Assembly (NCBI GenBank): GCA_951230915.1
Contig: OX579635.1
Coordinates: 44,082,001 to 44,146,000, forward strand
Source: Antitrichia curtipendula
Lineage: Eukaryota > Streptophyta > Bryopsida > Hypnales > Leucodontaceae
Reading direction: 5' to 3'
Length of the DNA: 64,000 nucleotides
Below the pieces are notes generated by a model. The model saw only the letters and a program-made list of their open reading frames with translations, was not told where the DNA came from and ran no database searches. How positions within the stretch are numbered: position 1 is the stretch's first letter; the number at the start of each line of letters is the position of its first letter. The translations under genes were made by a program, and so were the position numbers. Shown one piece after another: positions 51,548-64,000 of this stretch.

Positions 51548-51961
51548 TAAGGTAGTGTGCTGTAATTACAACCCTCTCCTTCAAACCAACCCTATAATTA
51601 GTTGTAGAATGGATTGCAGGTGATCCTTGAATGGACCACTTTAGCTATTGAATGCATCAAGGAAAAATTGTTTTTCTATTGCAAGAGCCAATCATTGATC
51701 TTGATTTCCTCAAATCACTTTAGAAGTTGCAAGGGGACAGATTTTAGGAGACCTAGGGTCACAAATAGGTATCTACAACAGAATTCTTTGAAAATTCATA
51801 ACTAATTCAAAATTGCTTCAAAAAATATGAAACCACTTGTGTTACATTTGGCATCTATTTGACTTTCTCTGAAAAATGAGCTAACAATGTTTTTAATCAT
51901 ACAAACCTATGGAAAAGGCAAATCAGCCCTTAAAGGGTCACAATTACAGCACACTACCTTA
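51548..51961. mobile_element. TAAGGTA-ended MITE, subfamily 2
   Basis: The left end TAAGGTAGTGTGCTGTAATT and its complement at the right form a TIR of about 20 bp. The interior shares 'AAAAAATATGAAACCACTTG' and 'TTTGGCATCTA' with subfamily 1, although the ends differ after the heptamer. Confidence 0.82.
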
Positions 51962-52440
51962 AGCCCTTTGTGTTTCCAAATTGGGGTCCACTTTCACAAT
52001 TAACTCTAGCCATATATATGAATAAACTATAAATATCAAAGTATTGAACTGTGAGTGTATTCAAAGTGCGTCAGTTTTTAGTTTTTTTTTACAGAGCTGA
52101 TAATTATACGCTATTTAATACAGTTAGGTATATCCGTATGTGCAGTTCCTCAGAATGGTCATTAAGTCATTTACTTGAGTGAATTGCAAGAATAACCCAG
52201 AAACCTGGTCCCGAGGAAGCAGTCATAAGTACGAGTGGAAAGGCTGGAAGACCAGACCAGGAGAAAGCTGTGGTAACTTAACTTCAATGGAACTGCCAAG
52301 GCATGTAACTTAAGCTTACAGAGTGGAAGCCGTCAGAAAAAAAGAACTCCAGGAAGTTGCTTCCGAAGACGGTAGGGACGGACCCGACCTCTGTCTAATT
52401 AAGTTCTGTCTAAGGTTCCAGATGCTCACTTCTGTGAGTG

Positions 52441-53007
52441 TCAGATCGAGAGAGGAAGATAAGTCGGTGGCATGGTGAAGCCATGATCTGGAGTAATTTC
52501 CGCAGAGTGTGATCGAGTTGGGCTAAGGAAATGGTCTCTTAAAAAAACATTGTACAGACTCTGAATTGAAGTCTTATCGACCTTCGAATCGAACCCTGCA
52601 ACACCCTCGATCATTGCCATAGTTGTCATGAAAGGCAACTGGAATTTTGAGGTTCCTTCAGTTCTTTGCACTAGAAGATCGAAGAGTACGTTGGGATCGA
52701 ATCGAATGATCGAGTGAATGACACCCAAATTGGTTAAACGACAGTTACTTAAATCGATGGCAGTGTGCCTGGGTGTTGTTCTGTTCAAAAGAACACCGTA
52801 AGTGTCATTCAATTAAATCATGGGATGACGGTCACTTTTGGGGCGACGTTTTTACCCGACCTTTCTACTTACGAAATGCCATTGTCGTTTGAAGCGACTC
52901 CAATTCTTCAGTTGTAGTGGCAGTAGATTTGCTTCACACCAACCAATAGTTTGTGTTGATAGTGTCAATTTCGTCACCGTGGAATGTTCAACTTCGGCAC
53001 TTTCAAG
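52441..53007 (-). CDS. Possible 3' end of an unidentified gene (two exons)
   Basis: Exon 53007-52856 (acceptor TACAG, donor GG|GTAAAA, phase 2), a 75-bp intron, and last exon 52780-52441 with stop. The product part is about 162 residues. The last exon is protein-like (AIDLSNCRLTNLGVIHSIIR, then FDPNVLFDLLVQ, FMTTMAMIEGVAGFDS). No family is recognised and no start codon or upstream exon was found. Caution: the first of these exons contains GTCAATTTCGTCACC plus TGGAAT (at 52963-52986), a match to the island repeat motif, so it may be repeat-derived. Plus-strand frames at 52.19-52.48 kb compete for the same region. Confidence 0.38.
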
Positions 53008-55449
53008 CTGTACGGTTAGAAATATATACCCGTAGACACTTGTGCTAGTTTGTAGAGCTTTAGGTAGATGTATGGGACTATTCTTTACGTACTCCAGAAT
53101 TGCGCCAATTTTACGAAATTGACGATTTTCCTACTTAGCATATTTACACCAACTGAAACGAACCTCTCAAATTGCATAAGTACATTTCATTTCAAAGTGT
53201 AATGTATTTTTTAAACACTCGAACACTCGATTTGAACCTCAAAGTTGTGAAAATGACGAAATTTAAAGAGATTTGGCACTTCCAGGCCCTTGTAAACTAA
53301 AACTCTAAGTTCTATACCAGTCCGATCCTAGTTTCTAGAGCTCGGATCACTTGAATGTCACCATTTTTCTGAAGCACACCACTTTCAAGTGGAGAAATGA
53401 GCAACATTCAGTTGGATGTGAATTTAATACGGAGTACCAAATTTGATTTCAATAAATAAACACTAGATGTAGAATCGTTATTTCTGATAGATATACGACG
53501 TATATATTTCTAGCTGTGTAGAAATGTATGTATAAGAAACAACTGGGCAAAAAGGTTCTGATATAATTTCCGTCCTTTTGATTTTCTGAATGATTGAATC
53601 TCTTGAAAATATACTTTCTGTATGAATTCATGAGTGCAAAATTCATTGATCCTGCAGTGACCCCGGTCAGTCGTTCTTGTCTGAATCTAGCTACAGCTAG
53701 TACCTTGCACGTCAGGTACCCTGATCGATCCTGAGACTGTCTTGGATACAGTCTGAAGTAGATAAAAATTGCTTTCGACTGAATCCGGACATGTTGGTTT
53801 TATGTCCAATAATTAATTCCTTTGAACGCTTTGAGCATACTTGTTTCAATGAGAACATGTTTTTTTACGATTCGTAAATGCATGCTTAGAAACGTTCATT
53901 TCACATCTCGTTCGGAAACGTAACAGAATAGGGACAAATCATAGATATTCATTATCTTATCAGATTTCTGTGAATCAAGTCGGAACGTACAGATTCAGTC
54001 ACTAAGTTGAAATCTCAAATCTAACCCTGAGCCTTTGGCATTTTGAAACACCTCATTTTAATGAATATGATCATGTGAGGTATAGGTTTTCATTGTCTTA
54101 CATATATTTTGTAAAGTTAGCGGTTTCGACTACCCTTCATTTTTACAAAATTTTAGAGATTGGCACATTTCCAAATGTCGCTTAATAATTACGAACCTCA
54201 CATCTACCGCCAATGTAACAAATTGACGTTTTTACAGTCTGCATTTGAATGCTGCAATTTGAGACAGTTTCCAAGGCAGGAGATCGATACGACTGCACGG
54301 CATGTGGCATGCCTTAGTTTCAATTAAAATTAAATTTTTCTACAGTTGGGTGTCACTGACGATTTTGGAACACAGAATTGCTCCAAGTGAATATAAAGAA
54401 ATGCGGAGTAATTATTATTTGAAACGTCAATGTCGTTAAATTGGTGGTATTCCATGCGCCATTTTGACTTTTACATTAGCTTGTTAATTACGCAGACAGA
54501 TATGCAAATTCATATGGAAATTGCATTTCAACTGCAACATTGTGCACTGCTAACTTGGTAAGTAAGAATTTTCACCCCATTCTCTCTCCCGGCTCCCTAG
54601 CTAAACCATATCAATGGAATGTGCCAACGCGCCATTTCGGTTTCAGGGCGCGGGGCCTGAACCGCGCCAAACGAGTGGAATATCGCCAATTTACACGAAA
54701 TTGACGTTGATTACACATTTCTCGGATTTAATTGCGAGCTCCAAATGGGCACAGAAATCCGTCTCGATCAGCATTGCAAGTCCAAAATTTTCATCACTTG
54801 ACCGTCGTAGTTTGGTACTGATATTGAAATGTCTCAAATATCCTCTCGATCTCATCGATGCGTGTCAGTAATCACCCCTGAGCAAGCTAGTTACATGCAC
54901 AAGTGAGGGTGATCGCAAATGACCAGCCAAGCATGTCCGATCCACGTACCAACTGCGGACGTCCAAGTATATAATGTTAGTGATCTGTTTCACTCGTTAA
55001 GTGCGAGTCTGAATCAGAAAACGTCACGGCAAGTTCATCAGTTGAAAATCGAGATAAAGGCGAGGACAAATTAAAACTTGAGTCTGGTGGTGAACTTATG
55101 ATCTGAGGCTTCTCTGATTAAACAAGCTTGCCGGACCCAGATGTGCTTGAAGCACTCCTCCCGTCAATTTGTAAGTGAGGTTTTATCAATTTCGATAAAG
55201 TGGCGGAATCTCCTGACTTTGGGACTCTTCTGCGCGCATGGTTTGAAATTTAAATCTATTCCAAATTTTTCCTGGTTTGCCTAATTTTTTAGAAGTTGAA
55301 TTGTGCAGATGAATGGCACAGTTTTGGTTCCTAGAATCGAGTCAATTTAACAAAATTGACTGTAGAATGTGTGGTGCTGACTAGGAGGCCGGTTTTGCAT
55401 GCATGTCCTATTCATTCTAGCTTTCCAGACCTTTTCAGCTTCCTGAGAT
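53008..55449. other. Island 3 spacer with several copies of the GTCAATTTCGTTA / TGGCGGAAT motif
   Basis: No exon called. Motif copies, either orientation: 53092-53123, 54208-54231, 54424-54458, 54677-54708, 55186-55213, and a bare palindrome GTCAATTTAACAAAATTGAC at 55341-55360. At 54642-54666 lies GGTTTCAGGGCGCGGGGCCT, whose complement-like form recurs near 55963-55987. Confidence 0.55.
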
Positions 55450-56758
55450 ATGGCTAGATCGACGATGCGCCAGTGGAACTTAGCGTTTCTACTTCTGGCA
55501 CTTCGGAAGGTCCACGCAGGTACGCACTCAGCTCGCTTGCTGCCCTCATGGCCGTCTTGCCATTAAAAAGTTTTATGGCAGATGAAATCTCAGGGCGCTT
55601 GGTTTTCGTTCTCCCTACTCTGCAATTGGTCGTGGAGTACAAGTGACTTGAAATTTAATTTGTTTGTAAACGAGTCAGACCACTAGCGCAAGCTTAAATC
55701 TTTGAATGTTCAATTTTAGTTTACGACTGAGAGATGCATGGTTTAGGGTGAAATTAGAGCGCCAAAATTGTGAGATTCTACTCTCTACAAACTAGGATCG
55801 GCATTGATTGCCGTCCAGCATGCCCACCTTGACAATGTGCCAAAGCCGGCTGCGAAAGTCCCGAATTTCCTCCAGTTTAACGAGTACGTGAGCTAGTATG
55901 TTAAATATCATTGAGTATACTAAACATTAAATTGGGCTATATTCAGTAACCTTGGCTCGGTTCAGGCCGCGTGACCTGAAACCAAAATCTACACCTTCCC
56001 TAGTTTGTGGCCTGAAATTAGACCTTCGTGAAGTTATGTGTCACAATTTTGGGCTTGCGGAATATCAGCATTTTAACGAAATTAACGTTACTAACTGGAG
56101 AGCCGGCTACCGGCAGCTAGATTAGCAAAACTGAGATGTGAATTTATGGATGTAGTAGCCCGGGCCTTGGCTGATTAGCACGGGCGATAGTAAAAGAACT
56201 GCATTTAGTAAGAATCTCACGCATAATCAAATAACCGTGACGAACATTTTAACAATGAGGGTCATCAATTGAAATAATATCAACAGCACTTCCATCGTTC
56301 AGAAACACCGTCTTACGTATTCAATGTGGGTGCCGTTCCGAAGTAAGGCGGGCTTGAATAATGTTCTCTTCTCATTGAGCCACATGCATGATTCAAACAT
56401 AATAGGTGGATGGCATGCCACATGATGGGTGCAATTTAAGCTGTTCAAAATAAAGTGGCCCACACTAACTTACTTAATTAGAACGTACATCTACTAGCTA
56501 CTAGCTAGTTTGCTTGACTAGGAGGAGGGAAGCCACATTGACCACGACACACTCACTCCACAAACTCTCAACGAAATTAATGATCAGATAGAGGTAATTA
56601 GAATAACCGATGTATTTAGTTTATTGCAAGTCTTGTGCATTGTGGTACCCACATGCATCCACACGTACATTGGTGATCAGCAGAAGCTACATTCGCCGAA
56701 CAAGCATTCTGGTACCTTCATGAACTACTTGGCAGAGAATGTGAAGCGCCTTGACTAA
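55450..56758 (+). CDS. Small secreted protein, 103 residues, four exons (family unknown)
   Basis: Exons 55450-55519, 55796-55887, 56522-56593, 56681-56758; donors GTACGC, GTGAGC, GTAATT and acceptors CTAG, CTAG, CAG; phases 1, 0, 0 all close, with stop TAA. Residues 1-23 form a classical signal peptide: basic start MARSTMRQ, core LAFLLLAL, end VHA, which fits the -3/-1 rule before GSALIAV. The mature part is about 80 residues, acidic and polar, without cysteine (GSALIAVQHAHLDNVP, NFLQFNEY, HIDHDTLTPQTLNEINDQIE, FMNYLAENVKRLD). Alternatives exist: the last exon could start 3 bases later, and exon 2 could end at GA|GTACGT. I do not recognise a family. It converges on the minus-strand gene that ends 152 bp away. 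Supported by phase closure and composition only. Confidence 0.55.
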
Positions 56759-56909
56759 TTTAAAATACAAAACACGTACGCCAGTGCAAGACCACAATTC
56801 CTTCAAGTCTACATCGATCTCTTATTGCTTAAATTTCCGTATAAATGGCCTGTCACTATATTGCCTGTAAACACTTCGACAATAGCTCAGGCAAAGGAAA
56901 CCGTACACT

Positions 56910-59229
56910 TCAAACAGCCAAATGAAGGTTCTTGATCGTACAGAACCGCCGTCGGATGTCTTTGTACACTTCGATCACAGCCGCATTCCACATCCCAGTT
57001 GCATCCCGGGTCCATTCATCCAAACCTCGAAGCGCGATTGGCCACGTAGGAGGCTCGATATCGCCTCTCTTCCCCAGGCATTGGATAGCCCACATAGACA
57101 CTTGATCCCAAGTCATTCTTCCCTCAACAGGGAAGTTGAGGTTGTACAGAAGCCAAAAAATAGGCTGGCGACGAAACCTCCTCATGAGGAATTTCATCGG
57201 CCTCCCCTTTTGGACTTCGATTCCCTGGCGTCTCTCTGCTTCAATAACTTCCACTAGAGAATTTTGAAAGCGTTGAAGAGTATCGAAGGCACGCTCTCCA
57301 TATCTGGCCCTGATGTAAGTTTCCATGTGCGGTGTGTTCTCATTCAGGAAAGCCTTGAGCTCCGTCGGAAGATCGTTCCTGGCCGTTCTCATTTCCCGGA
57401 AAGTTGAGAAGGCCAAATAGGTCACTGCCCCGCGGTAATCCTCGAGATATGTCCAGATCCCACTGCCGAGCTGGGTGCGCAGTTCCGTAGCTGCAGGATA
57501 GTGATTCACGAAGGAGTCCATGCTGACACGGAGAGCTACTATTTCAAAGACATGGCTGTAAACCTTGAGGGCTTCTCTTAAGATTGAGAACCCCCTACGC
57601 AGGTTTTCTACGTTTGCTTTCTGTCGAGCAAGCACGACGAGGGGATTTTCCTCCGGAGGCTGCACGCGCCAATGCACCCGGCGATATTCCTCTGCGAGAC
57701 AACCAATTGATCAATGCAAGTAATAATTAAAGAAATTAATTCTAGAAATCTTGCTGCAGATATATAGACTTACTCAAAGTTTTTTTTTCTTGGGATTCAA
57801 TTCAACTGTCTGTGATTGTCACCGTTCTTTGTCAGTAAGATATCCAATCGAGACACACAAGGTCGTTCAGCCAGCGTCTCACACAGATCCTTAGCAGGCA
57901 TTGAAAGGTGAAGCGACAGTCCCTTAGTTTCTAAAAAGCAGTGATCATGCATGGTAAAAAGTAGTCGGAATAATAGCATTGAAAGTACGTGCATCAGAAG
58001 CAAAAGGTCAACGTGAGTCCCACATTATACATGATTTTCTAATCGTACAGTACCGAATCATGCAGACTTGCTGCAACCTAACGGTGGCATGTACGGTAGA
58101 TCGATAGCATCCTGGTCGTACAAGTAACTTCAGAACATTCAGAGAATCGAATAGCCACAGATACATCTCGTTTGATTCAGTGAAAAGTCAATCATCTCTT
58201 TCTATTTTCGGTAGGCCTTAACTAAAAGATATATATGGACCCCGGGTAAGTCCCGGTCCAGGCGAGGTAGCACAAGGTTAGCTTGCTTTAGTTTGTACCC
58301 ATGCAGCTGATGTACTCCTTTGAGCAATTTGCAATGAGATGTACAAAGTACCGGAAAGAGTGAATTGCAATTTCAGCTAATTAAAAGATGGCCGATAACT
58401 CCAGTATTATGGGAAATTTCGTTAAAATGGCTGTATTCCATATATACGCCATTTTCACATGACAGGTACGCATAGTCTACACATGAAAGTGCCAAGTTTG
58501 TGGAATACCGCCGGTTGCAGCCGACGAAAGCATGCAAGCAGTACATACATCGATCATGTTGTAAGTCCATGAACATAACTTTCTTCTAGTAGGGAACTCA
58601 CTACATCGACAACGTCGGAGCTGCTAGCTACAGATCGATACGGGCTTCAATTCATTATTGCAAGGCAAGTCCAAAAGTACGTGGATGCACAAATTTCTGT
58701 GTAACGAACCCCAAGTCCCCAGAGACCAAGACTTGTGCATCTACAGCTAGATGCTATTCCTCGAAGTATCTCTGAACCGGAACCTACTTAATACTAGAAA
58801 AGCCAAGCTAGTCGTGATCGACTGGCTACAACTTACGCTTTTCACAGTAGAGAATGATCGCAAACTTCTGAAATCGGTTGAACTATGTACATGCAAAACT
58901 ACCATTCCTTAGCCAAATCGAACATGAAATCAATATCACGTACCGTGCCAGGCTTGTTCTTGCCTTCTAGCCGTGATTATCAAGAAAAGAGAGCTGAAAT
59001 CGGAAAAGCAAAACCTAAAAGTTTGGCAATTGTAATGTCCGGATCCAATTGTAATGCAAGGTAACATATCCGATCGATCCAAACATCCCAAAATTAAAGA
59101 CTTAAAAACTGCATGTTATCAATCTACGAAATCACGAGTAAGTTAAGAGAATTAGGGCTGGGGAGGAGAAGATCGAGACCAACCAGTAATAGCAGCAATG
59201 GCCATGAAAATTGTTGCCATGAAATCCAT
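56910..59229 (-). CDS. Secreted protein, 311 residues, three exons (family unknown)
   Basis: Exons 59229-59184, 57930-57823, 57691-56910; donors GTTGGT (weak) and GTGACA, acceptors TTTTTAG and CTCGCAG; both introns in phase 1, ending at a stop. Residues 1-15 (MDFMATIFMAIAAIT) look like a short signal peptide. Exon 2 gives ETKGLSLHLSMPAKDLCETL and ERPCVSRLDILLTKN. The large last exon (about 260 residues) is mainly helical and rich in Arg, Glu and aromatics: EEYRRVHWRV, FSILREALKVYSHVFEIVAL, WTYLEDYRGAVTYLAFSTFR, RYGERAFDTLQRFQNSLVEV, FWLLYNLNFPVEG, LDEWTRDATGMW. Four cysteines (32, 40, one in WAIQC, one in RRFC) would allow two disulfides. No family is recognised. The last exon is secure; exon 2 and the signal-peptide exon are inferred from phase. 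Confidence 0.65.
58412..58461. repeat. Island motif copy forming a short palindrome, in intron 1 of the 311-residue gene
   Basis: GAAATTTCGTTAAAATGGCT followed by GTATTCCATATATACGCCAT forms a hairpin around ATGG...CCAT. It is a motif copy related to the BTB-intron MITE arm. Confidence 0.6.
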
Positions 59230-60500
59230 CTTCTTCGACGAGCGCTTGGACAGTACCAGCAACGTGCTGGTCAGCGAGGTTTCATAAAACTACGACGCAA
59301 AAAAGACTCAAGCAACCGGCGTTGTTATGTTAAGTACTGCCCTCTCCCACAACTGAGTTGGTATAAAAACTTTTAGAACAGTTAGAACGGAGCCTATTCC
59401 AACGCAACAACACCCAAAAAGGTGGCAAGGCTTTACGGAGAAGATATTTATTAGGGTTAAGCAAGGTCAAATCAATGAAAAGATGTGTGGATGAGAATGT
59501 ATGTGATGGATGAAATGGTGGCACAATTTGCATTCAATATAAGAGACATATACAGCAATCAACACATTGGTCAAATGACTCAAATTAGGATCTTTTTGGA
59601 TCTTTGAAGATTGATCGTTTGGGGTTTTGCTAGTTTGTGATTATCTAGAAGATTATCCCATTTTGTTCATGAAAGTTTTCAAGGAATTTTTCTAAGTTAT
59701 AATTTCATGATGATAGCCACAATGAAATATTGGTTGAAAACTTTTTAATGTGAAAGGCGCACCTATAAGTCTATTCAAACTCAAGCAACAAACTAAGCAA
59801 CTAGTGAAAAAAGTGATTGAAAACTTTTTTCAAAACATGATTATCTTTTTATTGATTTTTGAGAAATTTAATGATGTTTTGATTAAAATGTAGTTTTTTT
59901 TTTTGGAATTTTTCTTTTACTTTTTAAAATTATGATCCTATGATAAAACATTCTTGAAAGCTTTTCTTCATTGATCTTCAATCAATATTGGATTAAATCA
60001 CTTTCATATAGGACTGTTACAAAAAAATAACTCCTACATAATGGTTCTAGATTCTTTGAAATTTTTGGATTTGTTTTAAGGATACGTATTTTTATACAAA
60101 AAATCTATAGGTATTTTGAACACTTGCTTGTGGTGAAATTAGGCTTGAAAGTTCTACTCCATTATGCACAACTCATTATGAAATTTTTGTCTACTTCAAT
60201 TGTTATAACCTAAAGATTCAACCAAATGTTGAATCTTGATAAAATTTTGTGAAGTGGTGAGCAAATTGTCAATTTACCCTACATTAAGATTTTTTAAGAT
60301 TTTTGTCTACACCTCTTTCGTTTAATTTTGGCCTTTACTTTTAGGCATGTAATTCCTAAGGCCATAAAGAAACCATGACCCGTATGTCCACTAAACAACC
60401 ATTTTGTTGTTTGTGCTTGTCTATAGAGAGTATTTTTGGGCAGCCAAAAATTCCTTCTCATTTTTTTAATGCATAGGAAAATGAACTAATTTTGTATGGG

Positions 60501-60540
<40 letters not shown>

Positions 60541-63500
60541 TTAAAATTTATTTTACTGTGTAAAATTATTTTATGAAGAAATAAATTCATAGAAATGTTA
60601 TTGGAGTATTTAATAATTATTTAAGATAAAATAATGAAATTGTCATTATAAAATCTTTGGTCATTTTTTGCAAATCAATTTACTTGTCAATTTAAAGCAA
60701 AATTTTAATTGATCATAGAAAATTCATATTCTAAACATATAAGTTTTGTTATTGATAAAAGGATTAGTGAATTAAAAAGGTAAAATGCTTTGAAATAAAT
60801 TTGGCAAATATGTATATGTATTTTTTCAAATTTTACTGCATACAATCATATCCAATTTTTTTTTGTGATGTATAATATGTTTTTAAAAACGAAAACCTCA
60901 ATAAAGATGAAAATTGCATATTCTTTATTACATCAAAGATTTGCCAAAGACCATTTCTTTCATTAAGGTTTATAGCTAGTGAAAATCCATTTAAATAGTG
61001 ACATGTGATATCAAAAGGCATCTTCAGATTTAATGAATCATTTTGATTTTAAAAAAATTTCTACAAATTAATAATAGATTATTACAAGTATTATGAAATA
61101 ATCAATAGTTATTAAATTCTAAAAGACACTCTATTTCAATTTAATGTTAAACTTTCACTCACAAAATGAAATAATAATGAGCTATGGGAAATTAATGAAA
61201 AACTATATATAAAGAAAAATTAATGATGACTTGACTTAAAAAATGAATAGACAATATAGGTCAAAATGCAATTTCATTTATCTTTTATTGCATATTATGA
61301 CAAAATATTAGTCTATACTTAAAATTTATAATCTAATGAATAAGAATTTTAATTTATATTTTAAAATACATTCAAAATTCAAGATTTTAATGCAATGATG
61401 CATATACGTGATCTCAAAAATGTGAGCCTATGAGCCTTAAACCTAGATTTTTATAAGCATAGAAATTGGGACAAAAAAAAAAGCTAAATTTTTTATAATT
61501 GTTCTTTTAGATTTTGAAAAAATGATCTATTTTCAGATTAAATTATTATTTTCAAAAAATCAACTTGTGATTGTGGAAAACATAAGTATTTTATAATTGT
61601 AAAAAATATGAGTATCCTAAAAGTATGGAAGATAATTTGGTCATGTTGAATCTATAAAACTTCAAAAAAAAATCTTGAGGTAAATCATTCAAACAATCCA
61701 AATGTTACTTCATTGGACACTCTACCAAACTATGCCATTTTAGAAATTTACTTTAGACATCAAGGACTCTAAATTCATTAATAAATTCATAATTACAAAA
61801 CCTTTGTCATTCCCAACTTTACTAAACCGACCTCCAAATACACTCTTTGAATCACATCTATGTGTAAAGATATATATTCTAAGAAAAACGATAAAGACAA
61901 CTACAATATTGTGAAAACCATGGACCTTATTAGTTCTCCACTTTGAAAATTCCTACCCTAGAAAGGAGCAACTTCATTTCATTGAAGTTGAGGTTGGAGG
62001 CATGGATAAACTTTCATCTTCTTCCGGATTCATCTTACAGAATTACTTGAAGAAGTAATATAGGTGCTTGTAGTTTACATATTGTAGTTGACCTTCAATT
62101 ATAGCTACAACCATGATGTTAACAAAATTAGGGTACAAGCATATTAGAAATATTATGCTAATAGAAATGTGGTACACATTTAAAGAAGTATTAGTTCTAG
62201 TTTCTAAACATATGATGGCTCGGAGTCTTAGAAATGCATGTTAGTATGATAATACTGACAATGTTTTCCTTCACATTTTGCTATTATGATGTTCTACTTA
62301 TTTTGATGTTCATTTGTTGGTGCTTTTGAAATCCTTCAAATATTCTTCCGTTCCGAAATGTCAAATACTAATTTGGGATTGTACATAGAGATGCTAAATT
62401 CAAACATAGTAGGCTAAAAAATCTTGACGTGGTAAATAGAGAGCATGGAGACACAATCTTTGTGATGTTTTTAGAGAAAGAAATTCGCACATTGTAGAAG
62501 AATTATCTTCTTCTTGATTAGATTTGTGTATGTGAGGATTGACCAAACTTCTAACACCTCCAACTAGTTTAAAACCCATGAGTATTTTGATCCCATTACA
62601 TGTTGCTCCATGTCATCCAAACAAGACCAGAAGTTGAAGACGACCATGTTAATGCAGTTATACTCTTTCTTGGTCCATTGTAGGTCGGAGTTGGATTGTT
62701 GTTTGAGTTGGAACTCACGTTGTTTTGCAATGCAAGCATTTTTTTTGGTCTCTTGCTATTGCTCAAGCGTGGCACTTTGCAACAAACTTGCCATAAATTC
62801 TTGCCAATGTACCATTGTGATACAATCATCAAAATTTATTTTTCTTTAGAGATTATAGGAAGTGAAAATTTGTTTGATACATATATGCGGCTATGTATAG
62901 ACCATGCATTTTGGCATCACATTACTAGTGTGCAATTTACAAGGGTGTGCACTATCAAAGTTCTAGTTTCAAGCCATCTTGGCACTACAGACTTGCGGCA
63001 TGAAAGTTGGCTACAATAACATTTTGCAAAATTTAAATAGAGGGGACGATCTAGCAATGACAAGCCCCAAACTTTGACGCGGAAGGAGAAAGAAGGAACC
63101 TCGATTTATGCAAATGTTGATAGAAGTCACAACCACTTCCATTAGAAGGAAATTATGGATTTTTTACTATAAGAACAATTGCTTTTTTAGTTGCATTAGA
63201 CATTTGTTACTGGTTCAAATTTGAGGATTAATTTATAGTTGTTGTGGACAAGTTCTTCTTGAAAATAGAGTCGCAAAGGACAATCATGGGGTTATTTTTC
63301 ATTTGACAACCTAATTGGAACTTCATTGATGGACTCTTTTTATATGGTTGCTAATGTGGCAATCACTATTAAATAGATTTTGTAGATTTTTAAAATTCTA
63401 AATTCTAAATTCAATGATTTGTAGATTTCAACATTTTAGATGTATTTTACTTTTTGGATTTCAAAAGTTCAAATATTGGTATTTAATAGATTTCATTTGA

Positions 63501-64000
63501 ATGTTTAGGAAATTATATAATTTTTGATATGTTTAAAAATTTCTTAGATTTTAAACATTTCTAGATTTCTAGAGATTGTAGAAATCTTAGGATTCTATTA
63601 ACATAATTCATTACATAAAGGTACAACAAGTTACAAGTCTTATATATGCAACCTAAATAATGGTATTCTTGACAATTGGTATGGGACAATTATATAAGAC
63701 AATTGGAAAAAATGACAATTGTTTTACAATTGCAATCGTTTTCCAAGTCAAATTTAGTTTTTTTACAACTCCAAATCAACATGATAGATTCCATGGAGCA
63801 TTGACTTGTCCACATTGACAATTGTGATGAATATTTAATGGTGAATAGCTCACACTAATTCTAAGTTTGAACTCTGTTACAACTCTTGTAATCCTATACT
63901 TCATTCTACTATTATTTTGTGACTAAAACAATGTATAGGTATAATTTGGTGTTAATATCAATGGCTATAGTCATAGAACAATTATATAGAACACTTAGTT
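59230..64000. other. AT-rich region, no gene called
   Basis: 59.23-59.40 kb should hold the promoter of the 311-residue gene; no convincing minus-strand TATA box was found. From 59.4 kb on the DNA is AT-rich: (TA)n plus poly(T) at about 60501-60542, and only chance frames. Near 62.6-63.0 kb composition is milder and overlapping frames occur on both strands, perhaps an old transposon ORF, but no domain is recognisable. 63.4-63.6 kb is a loose repeat of 'TAGATTT' words. Confidence 0.5.

Overview
The window is nuclear DNA of a green plant. Its protein-coding genes are split by canonical GT..AG introns, and the best recognised gene is a complete plant-type retinoblastoma-related protein (RBR). 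A streptophyte, probably a land plant, fits best; I cannot name the species. There are no prokaryotic genes, rRNAs, tRNAs or CRISPR arrays that I can support. Most open frames in the window are chance frames in AT-rich DNA or antisense shadows of exons, so genes were rebuilt by hand from splice signals, reading phase and protein similarity.

Layout. Genes sit in a few islands of ordinary base composition, separated by AT-rich, repeat-filled DNA. Island 1 (about 5.2-7.6 kb) holds a two-exon zinc-finger/BTB protein gene on the minus strand. Island 2 (about 16-26.4 kb) holds the RBR gene on the minus strand: 18 coding exons, 1117 residues, all phases closing, with a TATA box and an E2F site about 2.2 kb upstream of the start codon. 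A minor CpG-rich islet (47.8-48.6 kb) has a possible first exon. Island 3 (about 52.2-59.3 kb) holds two convergent genes for apparently secreted proteins of unknown family: 103 residues on plus and 311 residues on minus. It also holds a less certain two-exon 3' end on minus.

The rest is mostly short non-autonomous DNA transposons. They include a Harbinger-type MITE with a TTA duplication, GC-ended MITEs with poly(A/T) cores, several sequence families that share TAAGGTA-like ends, foldback palindromes up to 674 bp, and paired copies of a roughly 1-2 kb element at 0.36-2.4 kb and 44.3-45.4 kb. The only recognisable transposase is a decayed piggyBac-type DDE fragment near 12.2 kb. The stretch 26.4-33.6 kb is an AT-rich desert with no gene I can see.

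How it fits together. RBR is the cell-cycle pocket protein that restrains E2F; E2F sites at its own promoter suggest the known E2F-RBR feedback. The BTB protein is a candidate CUL3 adaptor. The two secreted proteins each carry a signal peptide on exon 1, cut off by a phase-1 intron. A degenerate motif built from GTCAATTTCGTTA and TGGCGGAAT recurs at least nine times, only in islands 1 and 3.
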